Shown: positions 24,180 to 36,078 of the stretch, piece after piece
Layout of the letters: each line of letters opens with the position of its first letter
Position numbering within the stretch: position 1 is the first letter of the stretch
Assembly (NCBI GenBank): GCA_030704615.1
Contig: CM060733.1
Coordinates: 20,956,001 to 21,020,000 of the forward strand
Length of the DNA stretch: 64,000 nt
Source: Takakia lepidozioides
Lineage: Eukaryota > Streptophyta > Takakiopsida > Takakiales > Takakiaceae
Direction of reading: 5' to 3'
Notes under the pieces: generated by a model
Told to the model about the DNA's origin: nothing
Databases searched by the model: none
The model's input: the letters and a program-made list of their open reading frames with translations, nothing else
Translations under genes and position numbers: made by a program

Positions 24180-24211
24180 AGGTGTCCGCGGTTATAGGTG
24201 AGCGGACACCT
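24180..24211. repeat. 10-bp palindrome with 12-nt spacer
   Basis: AGGTGTCCGC (24180-24189) and GCGGACACCT (24202-24211) are exact reverse complements around GGTTATAGGTGA. Another small hairpin, GACCCG-AAA-CGGGTC, lies at 24668-24682. Confidence 0.75.
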
Positions 24212-24689
24212 TTAACAATCCCCCTTTGTATGGGAAAATTGGTGGGTCAAAAAGACCATCCATTATAATTGACCCCAAATCTGCCTCAAATGTGTCCAAT
24301 TTTCATTACAATGTGAATTCTTTTGGTCATATTGTTCCTTGCGTGGAAAATCACTACAACATAAAAATTGAAGCATTCTAACCTATCTATGTGCATAGAT
24401 GAATTTTCTAACCTATCTATATGCAAATTGAATTTTTATTGGTACAGCCACCCATATCCTCCCACGTCGGTAGATCAAAGCTATTGGAGGGCCCTGAATT
24501 GGGTACTGCTGCACACTTAAAAAAAATTACTGACGGCAGAGCTTTTATTATTTTAGGGTGCCATAAAGACAGACGTCACGGCGCACAACTTTCAATCAGA
24601 AAGTTTTTTCATCCGAGGTCATCCAACGATTTGCCATCGTTGCAAATCGATTTCTAATTTCTGACACGACCCGAAACGGGTCTCGTCGT

Positions 24690-25090
24690 ACATTAGGGGT
24701 TAAGTTTCATTCAAATGTCAAACTACAAAAAAACTAGCCAATTCACACATTGTCTATGACCATCTAGAACTAGTCAACTGATTGTTTTATGGATCATAAA
24801 TTATTATTAGAATATTACTCTATTGTCCAAAAGATTAGAAGATGAAAATGTCATATGACTACGTATGTGAAATGTGCTTCTGTTGGCATGTTGCGAGTTT
24901 ATAAGTACTACAAATCTAGATATTAGTAAATAGAACAAAAACGGGTCAGTTCACCACATATTTATCCACTAGTCACAATGACAATAAGTTTTAATGTTGG
25001 ATATACGCCCATTCAATCCCATATGAATTACCTATTTGGAAGACAACTACTTCATCTCCTTCTATACGCAAATGAGGGGCATCGTAATCT
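24690..25090. repeat. Third dispersed copy of the RPL3-downstream repeat family
   Basis: It shares ACTACAAAAAAACTAGCCAA, TTCACACATTGTCTATGA, GCTTCTGTTGGCATGTT and TACTACAAATCTAGATA with 7600-7700 and 8850-9040, and CCACTAGTCACAATGACAA through GGAAGACAACTACTT with 10100-10300. No coding potential is seen. Confidence 0.6.
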
Positions 25091-25135
25091 TTCGCACAAC
25101 GCCTAGAAAAAAGTTGTGTAATGACCAAACTTGGT

Positions 25136-25474
25136 CTATTTAAGAATCAAGTCATTTACCTCAGCCCAAGGTGGACAGCACCCTGGCTGCCCTTCAGCTA
25201 GTAAATGGAGTTGGATGCTCAGGTCAGCAAGTTCAAAAGCAAAAATAGCATCTAACTCTTTGGAATTGGATGGATCATGAACTTGTGCAGGAGCATGTTG
25301 CACTGGACGGGTGTCATCCCCTGTGTAATGTATAGGGATGGGGCGCAAGACACGCATGAATGAGAGCTCCGAATGCAAGGCATCATTGTCAATGGCTGAT
25401 ACAGAAACCTGTTGAAAGTATTTTGCATGCACCACAGAAAGAGACAAAGCAACACCTTTCTGAAATGGATTCAC
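25136..25474 (-). CDS. Unrecognised open frame, 112 codons
   Basis: The translation has balanced composition (for example PIHYTGDDTRPVQHAPAQ and LADLSIQLHLLAEGQPG) but I do not recognise it. No introns can be placed with confidence. It may be an exon relic of a gene or transposon. Confidence 0.2.
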   Translation of the reverse strand: MNPFQKGVALSLSVVHAKYFQQVSVSAIDNDALHSELSFMRVLRPIPIHYTGDDTRPVQHAPAQVHDPSNSKELDAIFAFELADLSIQLHLLAEGQPGCCPPWAEVNDLILK

Positions 25475-26135
25475 ATAGCATGAGAAGACACTTGGTTTTG
25501 TGAAGTCAAAGTGGGGTTGTTAGAAACTCACATAAGGTCAAAATGTGAGAGATTGGTGGCCGCTGGAAATCTTCCACTCAAGAAATTGTTTGATAAGTTT
25601 CTGGATCAATCAGATGAATTTGCATCAGAACAAAAGATCCTATAGACTCTGCTCTCAAATCTGTCTTGTCTCTCTTTATCCAGTCCACTATGGAGTTAGG
25701 CTTCACTGATGGTACTCACATGGATGTGAATTTCGTGCTATTGAGAAGAGATGATGGGATCCTGCCAAATAGTATGTTGTCACGCAAATCCCTGCAGCAC
25801 GCAAGCTTCATTTAATACACTTAAGGGAATGTCCAAAGAAATGCATTTCAGTATCTATCTTACATATGGTTCAAAATACTTTGCTACAATCAAACAAATC
25901 CAATGCCTTAAGGAAGACATGCTGTGAGAGAGAAGTGACCACCCAACTGAAGGAGATGTATCATGGCCATTAGGCTTCAGCATCTATGCAGTGACAAAGA
26001 AACTACTTCATGATTGCATTTCCAGCGGCACCTTGAATTGGCAGCTCAGTTGTACAGCAAGTGCCCAGTAGGTTTGTCTATGGCTCTGCAACAACCGCAA
26101 GCAAGACGACGCAAAAAGATGACAGCATGTGATGT
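25475..26135. other. Intergenic, nothing recognised
   Basis: No frame longer than chance and no repeat shared with the rest of the window was noticed. Confidence 0.4.
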
Positions 26136-26139
26136 ACCT

Positions 26140-26325
26140 TGCAGGTGGAGTTTGGTGTGTGTGAGCGATATTCCTTGCAGGTGGCGTTGTCTCTCCACGA
26201 TCTCATCGAGTTTGGTGTGTGTGAGCGATGTTCCTTGCAGGTGGCGTTGTCTCTCCACGATCTCAGCGAGTTTGGTATGTGTGAGCGATGTTCCTTGCAG
26301 GTGGCGTTTTCTCTTCAGAACATCT
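26140..26325 (+). repeat. 60-bp minisatellite, about three units
   Basis: GAGCGAT(A/G)TTCCTTGCAGGTGG recurs at 26162, 26222 and 26282 with a period of exactly 60 bp. Because 60 is divisible by three, one frame repeats a 20-residue unit (SLQVALSLHDL...EFG). Each unit contains TTGCAG|GTGG, which resembles fused splice sites. I see no evidence that it is translated. Confidence 0.8.
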
Positions 26326-26329
26326 TCCC

Positions 26330-27420
26330 CGACCTCAACGAGGCCCTCCAAGCGCTGCGCTGTGTGGAGAACCTGCGTCAATCGAGAACCTTGAGGGAAC
26401 GAACGAATGTCGGGAATTGAAAACGCTGATATCCGTCGAAGGTTCTCCCAAACGGACCTCTAAACGTACAATAGTTACCCCCCACTTATCCCCCCGTTTT
26501 GGGCTGTCGCCTCCGGTTAACCATGCCGGACAGGCCCCGACAGGGTTAGTAACCACTCCGCTATGTGCGGACCTGGTTAAGGAAAATCTGGCGGGTAGTA
26601 CACCATATTTGCTCCTTAACCCCCCATGTGCGGCCCACCCCTTAGCCACATAAAACATGCTCTAAAAACTCTAAAAATAACCGTAAGCCTTTAACAAGGG
26701 CACCCTCTTGTATATCACAAAGGCTGAGTTCTACACTGGTTAGCTGCAGATGGTGTTTACAATCCCGTGTTGGGGAATAGTATATTCAAGTTGGGCTCTA
26801 GTATGGGCAACGCCAAGCGGCTGCCGCTTTCGACAATATGAAGTACTCTGCTGCTAGGCGGTTTTGCCTCAATGCGAATGCTCCCCTGGACCCGCTCACA
26901 GCCTTCGGTTGGCTGACAAGACCTCATGGGACTTCAGGCTTCCATAGGCAGGGGCAGTTGGACTGGCATGGTCAGATGGAGCAAGCAACGAAGAGAGGTT
27001 ACTGGTTTGAGCAGCTGCCTCACTTTATGCTAGCATCAGGTGGACCCTTTAAATGCCGCCCTGTTACACCAATAGGATTATTTTGACTCGTGCTGCCAAA
27101 ATCAACGATACATACGTTTCACAGTATAAAACAATCAGCTGAATTGGTGGAAGCAAATTGTAGGAGGTATTGCCTGCCTTCGATGTGAATGACTCCATTA
27201 CTAAAACTCACATGTCTTGGCTAAGTGTACCGACTAGAAATATATACTGATAGTTTTGTGATTTCTGTGGTCTACGAGGTCTGTCAATTACAAAAGAAAG
27301 AAATAGACATCTGCTTCTACAAATTGAGATTGCTAAAAGTTCTTGCATGAATATCTATTGGTCACCTAGTTCATTAACCCATTTTCCAATAAGGGATTGG
27401 GCACACAAGATGAAATCATC
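26330..27420. other. Intergenic, nothing firm
   Basis: An 82-codon frame at 26838-27086 has no recognisable similarity. Around 26470-26640 the sequence is C-rich with CCCC runs. Confidence 0.35.
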
Positions 27421-27424
27421 ACCC

Positions 27425-27535
27425 CTAGACTAGCCGGTCAGGAAACAAACCATACCCATAGGACATGTAACATGATTTAACCCCGAATTGTCTAGGTGAA
27501 ACACAGTGCTCTTATCCAACTCCGCTACCAAGGTG
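27425..27535 (-). mobile_element. tRNA-headed SINE fragment
   Basis: Read on the minus strand, TAGCGGAGTTGG (27516-27527) is an A box and GGTTAAATC (27474-27482) a weaker B box, spaced as in a tRNA. The flanks do not complete a tRNA fold. It adjoins the C48 protease relic. Confidence 0.4.
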
Positions 27536-27559
27536 CAAGTAGCCTCTTCTAGTGCTGGA

Positions 27560-27862
27560 CTGGTAAGCCCCACTTTTAATACAAGACAACAAATTGACAA
27601 TTCATTGTGTGGCGTATTTGTGATCATGTATGCCACGAATCTAGCATTGGCATTAAAATCCAACAAATTGCCGATACAGATTATCCGCCATGAGAACCCA
27701 TGGGAAAGATTGCATAAACGATCGAAAAATGTATCCATTTTCAAAACAACATTCATAATACAGAGACTTGAGATGATAGCTTCGGCAATAGTCCGCATTT
27801 TCCTTGCAAAAAACAATGACATATTGGAACATGGTGTGGTATACCATGTGATGTTCGTGTAA
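27560..27862 (+). pseudogene. Ulp1/SENP-like C48 cysteine protease fragment
   Basis: The stretch RQQIDNSLCGVFVIMYATN resembles the catalytic-Cys motif of Ulp1-type SUMO proteases (Q-x-(D/N)-x2-D-C-G-V/I-F-V-x-Y-A). Here the residue before the Cys is Leu, not Asp. The preceding His and Asp motifs are absent, so only the C-terminal part of the domain remains. C48 domains are often carried by plant MULE and CACTA transposons, which is the likeliest source given the setting. Confidence 0.4.
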
Positions 27863-28446
27863 GATCACGGGGATGACCCAGCCCTCTTTGTGGAAATTGA
27901 AGATAGTTCTCAGGATTCATCTCTAGTATTGGGGAGCAACGCAAAGCCCTAGTTTTTTTGCACATTTCTATACTATTGAATATAACTCCACCCGAATGTA
28001 GGTTCTACTCTACTGGTTTGCACACAATAAATTCAGACAGTGGAAACTGTTTACATGCTTACATGCTTAAGATTTTATGCTCAAGATCACACAAAAATTC
28101 TCAATTGCATGTTCCGAGACCCGCGTAGGGTGCTTGTATGTACAAAGACAATGTCCCATTTTGGTGTAAACACAAGTTTAGAAAATTGTGATCACAGTAC
28201 TACCGATTTTAAGTAACTAGTCATGTAGCTCCATAGTTCATCTTTCTCCAGTTCAAGTCTGTACTTATCCCTATCCTTCTCTTGCATACTTTCCTTCGAT
28301 AAACCGCGGATGCATGTTTCCGATTGAAATGATGACAACTAAAAGCGTTTGCGAAGTGTAATATACAACACTACTTACATCACAGTGACAGGGATGTGAT
28401 AGGGACGTCACTGCGATGTGACAATTGTACATGCAGATTCCGGCAA
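27863..28446. other. Intergenic downstream of HMA gene 1
   Basis: AT-rich, no gene or shared repeat noticed. The 3' UTR of the minus-strand HMA gene should lie in the upper part of this interval. Confidence 0.4.
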
Positions 28447-30110
28447 TCAGTAGTAGGTGTAACTTGAGGGACCGAAAGATGGGCGATAGTCCTCGTAATA
28501 GGAGTCATCGTATAGTACGGGATCATATGATCTGCTGCGTGACCCGTAACTGTAAGGTGAGCTGAAGGGTAGCATCGACGGTTCGTAGAAGTTGTTGAAG
28601 CGATTCTCTTCGTAGTCTTCATAACCGTAAGAAGGACTCAAAGGGCTGTTTGGACTGCTTAAGGTCAGTAGCCTGGATTTTCTCTTCACGTGCTTGATCT
28701 TCCTCAGTAACGTGTAGACAGGCACAATACCAGAAACAATCACCGTCTGAGTTGGTATGTCACAGGTAACGCCTTTCACACCTGCACAGTAGGAATTAAA
28801 GACATAAATTAGATACATTATTTCCAGACCTTGTAAAGACCAATGGCGGATTACATGAACTTCGAGACATTTGTGCATTGCTTTTAGATTGACTTGACTT
28901 ACGCTTCACATCAAGGTTTGGAAATTCAACATTTTGCCAGCTGGTCAACATAATCTTCAGCATCAACCATTTCCTTGAACAATAACCGCGCGTAGACGCT
29001 GAATTTTCGAATCTATAGCTATTAGTTGCAATTGTGATCTAGAACAATCTTAAAAACATTTGAAATTAAGTAGCGGTGCAGGTTTTACCTCGTATATCCA
29101 GCGCCTCTTTCACTTTCTCTACATCTCTCTTACTCTCCATCGGCACCCAAAATTGAACATCCTGTACACAAGAGCCCAAGGAAGGTTATCAGCTAGCTCA
29201 ATATCATGACAAGAAGATGACAGTTGCCAGAAACAAAGGTCAGCACTATTGCATACCATCATCAGCAAATGACAGTTCCCGGCCACAAACTATTGCAGTG
29301 GCAATACGAGCCGCTGGATAAGTCGCAGTTTGCAATTAATCGACCTTCGCACAGGTTGAAACTAATCGAGCTTCAAAAAGTGATTCTCTTCAATTTACCG
29401 ACCAATGTACAAAGTTCTAGACTCGAGATTGAAGATTTGGAAGGGAGATGTAAGGTGTACTAGTCACCAAAAATGTCGCGCCAGCTGACAGCTAATCAGT
29501 CCAATACCGTTAGAGCCTAACTTCAAATTAAATACATGTACCACATGGCTTGCCGGCTTCTCTCGGGCAATCCCTGATCTACCGTAGGTTCACTTATGTA
29601 AGATCTGGCTGCCGACAACTCAAAGACAGTCGCAAGAACTAATAGTCGATTGCACTTCTCGGATTTCAATGAGAAGGCGTTGACACAATGCCATTTGTCA
29701 CAGAATGCAAATCAACATGCACTAGTTACCACTCAATAAAACTTACGTACGACCTCATTGTTCACCCTCTCTCCAAGACTTGCTCAGCATTAACGTCTAC
29801 GTTTTGTTAAGAGAGAAGGGAGACGCGGCATACCGGAGGCATGCGCCATGCAGAAGAGGATGGCATATCCACGTCAGGGTAGTACTGGGGACCGTAAGTT
29901 GACAACCAAGCAGGTTCGCGTCTTCCATAGTACATCTGCACATGCAAAACATATTCCACAATTGAATGCAAGCATACACGACATACAGTATCTGATGTAC
30001 ACTATACATAATCCAGATCCACACTTCCAGCAAAAAATAACTGCGATGTTTTGTAGACAATGGGAGATTAATGAGGTGACGACGCGCACCTCAGACATCA
30101 GTCTCGCCAT
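28447..30110 (-). CDS. HMA-fold protein 1, four exons, metal site lost
   Basis: Exons in transcript order: 30090-30110 (MARLMSE), 29834-29935 (starting MYYGRREPAW), 29089-29161, 28447-28781. Junctions are GAG|GT, AG|ATG, CCG|GTA, CAG|GAT and a phase-1 G|GT split glycine; total 176 residues. The HMA beta-alpha-beta fold spans exons 3-4: DVQFWVPMESKRDVEKVKEAL, then VTCDIPTQTVIVSG and LLRKIKHVKRK. The position of the MxCxxC metal loop reads VPMESKRD, so both cysteines are gone. The tail is rich in Tyr/Ser and ends SYTYY, without a CaaX box. The family includes plant HIPP/HPP metallochaperone-like proteins; with no cysteines a protein-binding role is more likely than metal transfer. It is the first of four head-to-tail relatives. 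Confidence 0.85.
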
Positions 30111-30911
30111 GATCGGAGATGCTACAACACTTGCTCACGTGTTAAAGAATTGTGTACTTTGAACTCTGTAATTTGAAACTTCACGGGAGTCGACAGTTGC
30201 AATGCAAAATTTGTGTTAAGAAAATTTCAAGAGCTCCGCTGCAGCAAGAGAAGACAGTTGCGGGAAAGCAGGCATGAGAAGGAAATGCGACGATATGTTG
30301 AGAGTGTGAGCGAGACAGATCTGTCGAAAATCCGACATACGCAAATCGAGGAAAGTCTGTAAGACAAATTTTTTTGGCGAGATACGAATTGTACACGACG
30401 ATGTGAGCTAATCGCTGTGGGCTACCGATTATATCCTCAGGGTGTCGCCACCTATCTTACGACACCTGGCAGATTTACGATCTTTGAGTGGAGCGTGGCA
30501 GCATGTGAGTGGATGCAGTTGGTGGTGCTTCAAAGTATCTCAATCTTCGCACAAGACAAGTTTCAAGCGGCCACCATGACAGGTGGCACATACGATGACG
30601 CTGCAGCTTGATTGTTATTGTTATACTATTATCTGTTTCGGATTGTCCTATTTTGTTTCTATTATATCCGACAATAATGGCCGCCTTCGTTATCTTTATT
30701 ATTACAGCCAACAGTCGGTGGCTATTCTGTTAGTGCACCGAGTAGCATGTACGCGATTTGGGGTTCGAATTCTGCTAACTTTGATTCGTGGCCTGTGGTT
30801 CTGGTTCTTGTATATGCTTATTTATTATGTCGTGCTTCCAAGGCGGAATAATCCCTACAAGGATCGTTCCAGGCAGCCGCTGGGCCATTCATTCTCTCCT
30901 CTCTAGATAAC

Positions 30912-31090
30912 CAAGTTGTAGCCCAGTGGTAATAGTCACATACAACCTTGGAAGTGGTTGTGGGTTCAAACATTCAAACCACCAATTGGTGTCACAAGGC
31001 TGACTTGGTCTTCCATTGGTGAAAACAAGTGATTACCAGTCCAACATGTACAAAGTGTGGGATGTGGCTCCCAAGTTCCTTTTCGCTGTC
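30912..31090 (+). mobile_element. tRNA-headed SINE
   Basis: A box TAGCCCAGTGG at 30919-30929, identical to that of the SINE at 7385, and a B box GGTTCAAACA at 30963-30972. The body downstream differs from the 53-kb family. The 3' border is uncertain. Confidence 0.5.
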
Positions 31091-31504
31091 TATCGATATG
31101 CACCAGTATTTTAAAAGTACAAGTCTAACAGAAGGTTGGTTCAGATCGGAACTTTGTCGTTCACGAGAGTTCTCCATAGAATCTTAGGTCAAATCTTTTG
31201 AGTGACAGGATAAGGATCACCATATTTTCGAATATTGCGCTTGGAGATGCTATACTAGAAAGAGATTTGTTGGTTCTTTAGGGTTGTGAGGACTTTCAGG
31301 AGATGAAAGATGAAACAGTCTACGGCAGTGAAATGCTAACTTGTATCCTCGACATGCCAGAGTGAAGGTGCATGTACATGCGCTTACGATGATAGTGACC
31401 AGAGTGACTGGATATTATTTCCGAATGCCTTGAAACAGTTCAATGCCTTGAAACAGTTCACCACTTTGAAAAAGTTTGATATATATGGAAGTTTCATATA
31501 TACG

Positions 31505-32165
31505 AACGGTTTGCAGCATTCATCGACATGGAAGTAGTCATGCGCGCTCTCTTCTTCAAAGATTGTTCGCAGGATCAATACGGTGAACGTCTGGGACTGG
31601 ATTGAAACAGGCCGGAGAGAGAGATTGTTAAGCATGTTACAAATGGAGAATTAGGGTTTCATGACCTTTCATCACCACCTAAAAACATGAGATTTTTGTT
31701 TTTGGCTATCTATCAGGTTGCGAAGAACTTTCAGAATGGTTTGCAGCAATCATCGACATAAACAGTCCTCTTCAAAGATTGTTCGGAGCATCAATAGGGT
31801 GAACGTATGGGACTCGAATGAAACAGCCCGGAGAGAGAGATTGTAAAGCATGTTACAAATGGAGATTTAGGGTTTCATGACCACCTAAAAACATGAGACT
31901 TATGTTTTTGTCTATCTATCAGGTCGCGAAGGACTTCCAGAATGGTCTGCAGCATTCATCGACATGGAAGCAGTCTTGCGCGCTCTCTTCTTCAAAGTTT
32001 GTTCGCAGGATCAATACGGTGAACGTATGGGACTCGTTTGAAACAGACCGGAGAGAGATTATAAAGCATGTCACGAATGGAGATTTAGGGTTTCATGACC
32101 ACCTAAGACATGAGACTTGTGTCTTTGGCTATATCTTTCACATTGCGAAGATTACAGAAAAACAT
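31505..32165 (+). repeat. Three ~210-230-bp tandem units
   Basis: TGCAGCATTCATCGACATG or a close variant recurs at 31511, 31741 and 31948. Each unit then has TCTTCAAAG, GGTGAACGT, GGGACT, GGAGAGAGA, TTAGGGTTTCATGACC and a CTATCTATCAGG-like end. The middle unit has lost about 20 bp. The open frame over unit 3 follows from the repeat. Confidence 0.8.
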
Positions 32166-32634
32166 ACCATGAATTCACACATCAAAGAGAACTTAACAGT
32201 GACTCTGACGAGAGTCCAAATTGGCGTCCATTGAGATGAACAATGCCGCAATCGATATTGTTCAAAGCTATTGAAAAATCACTCCGAACTACAAAGCTTT
32301 GCAGCTAATGTATGTACATACCGAAGGAAAACATGCTACAGAAGCATTTCGCATGCTAGACTCGGTGGAGTAAAAATGTGGAGAGCACATCATCACTTAG
32401 CATGTTGACGACATATCTAGATGCTGGATGCTGTTGAGATATTCAAGTTTTACAAGCATCCAATTGCAAATTTCATAGACATTCGCAGCTAGACTAGGTG
32501 GAGATTGCCCGCGGAATAGTGGATCCATACTGCAGCCTCCTACTTGTAAGGCAAGGATACTTACTGATGGATTGCAGATGAACTCAAACGAAACCGTCTT
32601 TCCTCAAAAAGATCTCACCTCGCCCTTGCTCTAC

Positions 32635-33863
32635 TTAGTAGTGACTGTAATGAGGATGATAGGATGGACCGTAGTACTCCTGGCTTGGGACATACGCTGA
32701 GTGGTGGTTACGACTGTAGTAGGAGTGACTGCGAGGAGGGCTCATGTGTGCCTGTGACCTCACCGGTGCGCTGCGACTGTACTGAGATCTTTCGTAACCA
32801 CCATACGAAGAAGGGTAAGCGGAGGAGCCAATATCGTAAGGACTGCTGTAGGACAAGATTTTCGCCTTTCTCTTCACATGCCTCACTCGCTTGAGCAGAG
32901 CTTGAGGAGCCACGTTTCCAGAGACAGTCACTGTCTGACTGGGAATATCACACACAACGCTGCGCACACCTGCACAGATCTCACCAAACAGTCACAATCC
33001 TACACAGTGGAAGAACATGTGAGCGAGATGGATACTTGAGATGCATATGGCCAGTAAAACTATCCTGAGTGAGAGGTACTCAGTAAGAGATCATTGGAGA
33101 AAGCATTCGTCTGTACAGATAAGACTGGAGTAATAACAATGCCGATCCAAGAGAACTAATGAGCGAGTATGATGCTGATACGCGCACTCACCATTGATGG
33201 TCAAGGCGTCTTTCACTTTCTCGACACACCTCATGCTGTCCAGGGGAACACTCAGCTGAACATCCTACAGATCAAACAACGACATCATCAGAAACAAGAC
33301 AAACCTGAAGCATGACTAATGATCCATACCGTTTGTGATGTAAACACTGACAAGAACATCCTCGTCCAATCCCGGTTATCACCGCACACCTGGGAAGCTA
33401 ACGGCAGTGAAGGCTACAATCTGTCCCCGCATGAGAAAACGACTTTAGAAGAACACACTCACTCGCCACTGTCCAAATCAATAAGAAACATCGTGAGGGG
33501 TGTGCAGGGGAGGATCATATACCGGCAACATTGGGCCGTGAGATGAAACGTATGGATTATAAGCTGAAGAGCGATGGGAGGAACGGTGGTGATGGTCAGG
33601 GTAGTAGTCATCACCATCAGAGAAGTAATGGCCCTCAGTAGCAAACGAGTTACTTCTTACTAATCTCACGGGTTCAGGTCGACCATAGAACAGCTGCACA
33701 AGACACACCCAGCCCAGCCCATCTCACAACCGTCAACAGCCTCCTTTTGCACACAATCTACCATGCGAAACCGCAAGGAATCCCTCACTTTCAACTCTAG
33801 GTATGAAACTATGTGCGCTTGCGACAAATTTTGGAGACCCACCTCGGTCATGAGGCTCGACAT
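32635..33863 (-). CDS. HMA-fold protein 2, four exons, one metal-loop cysteine left
   Basis: Exons: 33843-33863 (MSSLMTE), 33523-33693 (LFYGRPEPVR...GPMLP), 33192-33264, 32635-32969; 199 residues. Splice sites and phases equal those of the neighbouring HMA genes. Exon 2 carries an insert rich in Asp/His/Ser/Tyr (GDDYYPDHHHRSSHRSS). The HMA part reads DVQLSVPLDSMRCVEKVKDAL, then VRSVVCDIPSQTVTVSGNV and LLKRVRHVKRKAKIL. The metal loop is VPLDSMRC: the first Cys of CxxC is lost and the second kept, so two-thiolate metal binding is not possible by the usual geometry. The C-terminal ~65 residues are Ser/Tyr-rich (YGGYERSQYSR) and end HYSHY. Function inferred as a non-chaperone HMA adaptor. Confidence 0.85.
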
Positions 33864-36078
33864 TGTGATCTGGCTGCAGATTACCGACTACCCACGCGAA
33901 GCTCTCGGTTTGTCCCTCTGAACTTCCTCAACACTCTCCTTTTGCACAACTGAAAACCACGTACTGATCGCAGCGAAAACTCGAGCGAACTAGAGCTTGG
34001 TGTCGACAGAGCAGAACTATCAGCACCGGTCTACCTAGCACGCTACCCAGATTAAAAGTCCTCTGCAAGGCAGCGAGATGGGGATTATAATATCACAACA
34101 AAACGGAATAATTGCATAGGAATGCGTGCAGGACCCAATGAGTGGAGAGCCAGTGGCGCCTGTTTTGAGGTACTCCGTCCTGCAAGGAACACGTGAACGA
34201 CTTGTGAAGGGTCAGGGATGGCAGAGCGTGTCGGTCAGTTTTCAGCAAAGCCTCAACGAAAAATCTCTCAGGGCGGTCCAGCCTGCGATCGCCACGCAGC
34301 ATCTGAGGCGGATCCGTGAGCAAGAGCTCATCACTGCGCTCAGCTGCGAGGAAGCATCCGGACTGCAGCCTCGGATCCGTTCGTCGGTAAAAACAGGCCC
34401 ACCGCCCTTTCGGTACTGCAGGCAAGCATGCGGAACATGGCCCTGGGCCCACAGCGCCAACTATGAGAACACGAACACGATTGCACACATTTTCTTCGCC
34501 GCAAGCAAAGTTGGCTCTTCGAAGTTTGAGGCGGTGATGTGTGGATTTTTGTCCAGATTTGACAAGTCATTTCAAGTCGGATCAAGTCATAACTCAAAAC
34601 TGTTTAGAGCGAAAGGTGGTTGACCCCTTGGTGGGGCTGGTGGGCGACTGGGGGGTTAATGAAACATATATATAGCTTTTTAGTTAGCGAACCCATGATG
34701 TGATCATTGATGTTTATTACATACATTCGTAAGACTTAGTTTTCAGTCGGAAAGTGCCAATTCTCAATGAGAACAGATTACATACATGGTGGAAGTTGCG
34801 AGGTCAAACCAGAACTATACAATTGTTTCCTATACTCCAGGAACTAGATTTCCATTGGGTTGTTGGACTTATTCGTAATCTACAATCCTCCCGATGTGCT
34901 GTCTACCTCACAAACAATTCTCTGTAAAGTTTTGTAGAAGACCCAAATGACTACTATTAAAGCTCACGAAAACATATGTGAGGCTTTATAAAAGATCCAA
35001 GGTGGCGACTACTGTACAAGAGTTAACAAAACCGCCTCTAAGTGGAGAATTAAAACACCATAAACTCCTCGTTGTGCAATGAGGTTTGACTGTGTCCAGC
35101 TAGTAGATGACCATCGACAAGCTGGAAGCGGTGCGCAAGCATGAACTTCGAACTTCGAGCTTCATCACCACCGAATATCTACCAAAGAATGTGCGCACCT
35201 CGCCAACATCTCCCTGTGATAGAATTTTTGCCAACTTCTTGGAACGTTAAGGGGAAGTTGGTGCAGAGTACCTCATCGTGAGCGGGAAGCCTACATCGCC
35301 AAAATTCCGCTACAAAGTTCCCACTCGAAATTACAGTTTCTATGCAAGAGATATCGGTTTCAAGAATGAATGGGTTACAGCCTCGCTTCTGCTTTCAAGA
35401 CGGAATGATCCGAACAGAGATTTCCATGCAAATTCAGTTGCAAGTTTACATTTGGTGGATATTTCGAGGGTTGTGTGATTTTTCCCTGCCAATTTGCTTG
35501 GACAACTGCCGACTTCGGACTGCTACTGCTATTCTGACCGATAATAGCAAGCATAGGAATTTCGTACTAAGAAATATCATTCAAGTAATAGAGAAAACGC
35601 TCATGCAGGAAAGTAGAAGTGACAACAACGTGCCACTCTCTTATAGATGAAGTTAGAATACAGGAATTGTTCCGGATCTTTCTCGAGTGCGAATGTCTAC
35701 CACTTCTCAGCTTTCAACAATGTAATGAACACACGGTTGTTGGTTGACATTCACCAAATTAAATAAACCCAGCGCAGATAGAGCTGTGTCATCCGTAAGA
35801 AACAAAATCCGCCGTAAGCAAAATTACCTCATGCTATGCTATCTGCCACTTCTAAAGTCCTATCTGTACATGTATGTTGTTTCCATTGAAGTGCTAGAAC
35901 TCTGTACACAAAAAAATTAGAGTAGCACTGGGAATGCTTGCCTGGTTATGAATATACCCTGGCACTGATCAATGATGAGGTAGCAATGGCCCTTAAAGGT
36001 CGAATTCAACTCTCATTCAACTGCAATCTGTGGCGAGGCTTGTGCAGTAACCACTAAACCACAAGGAGCTCCGAAGAA
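33864..36078. other. Intergenic between HMA genes 2 and 3
   Basis: An open frame at 34126-34623 (+, 165 codons) lies in a locally GC-richer block but resembles nothing I know. This block is also the likely promoter side of HMA gene 2. A fragment near 34900-35050 (CTTTATAAAAGATCCAA) resembles 3890-3920. Confidence 0.35.

Larger units (their letters stand above)
30111..32634. other. Intergenic between HMA genes 1 and 2
   Basis: It holds a SINE (30912-31090) and a three-unit tandem repeat (31505-32165), listed separately. The rest has no recognisable gene; the upper flank of 30110 should hold the promoter of HMA gene 1. Confidence 0.4.

Noticed and set aside
34126-34623. 165-codon open frame upstream of HMA gene 2
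   Set aside because: No recognisable family, an overlapping frame of similar length on the other strand, and a position in the likely promoter region.
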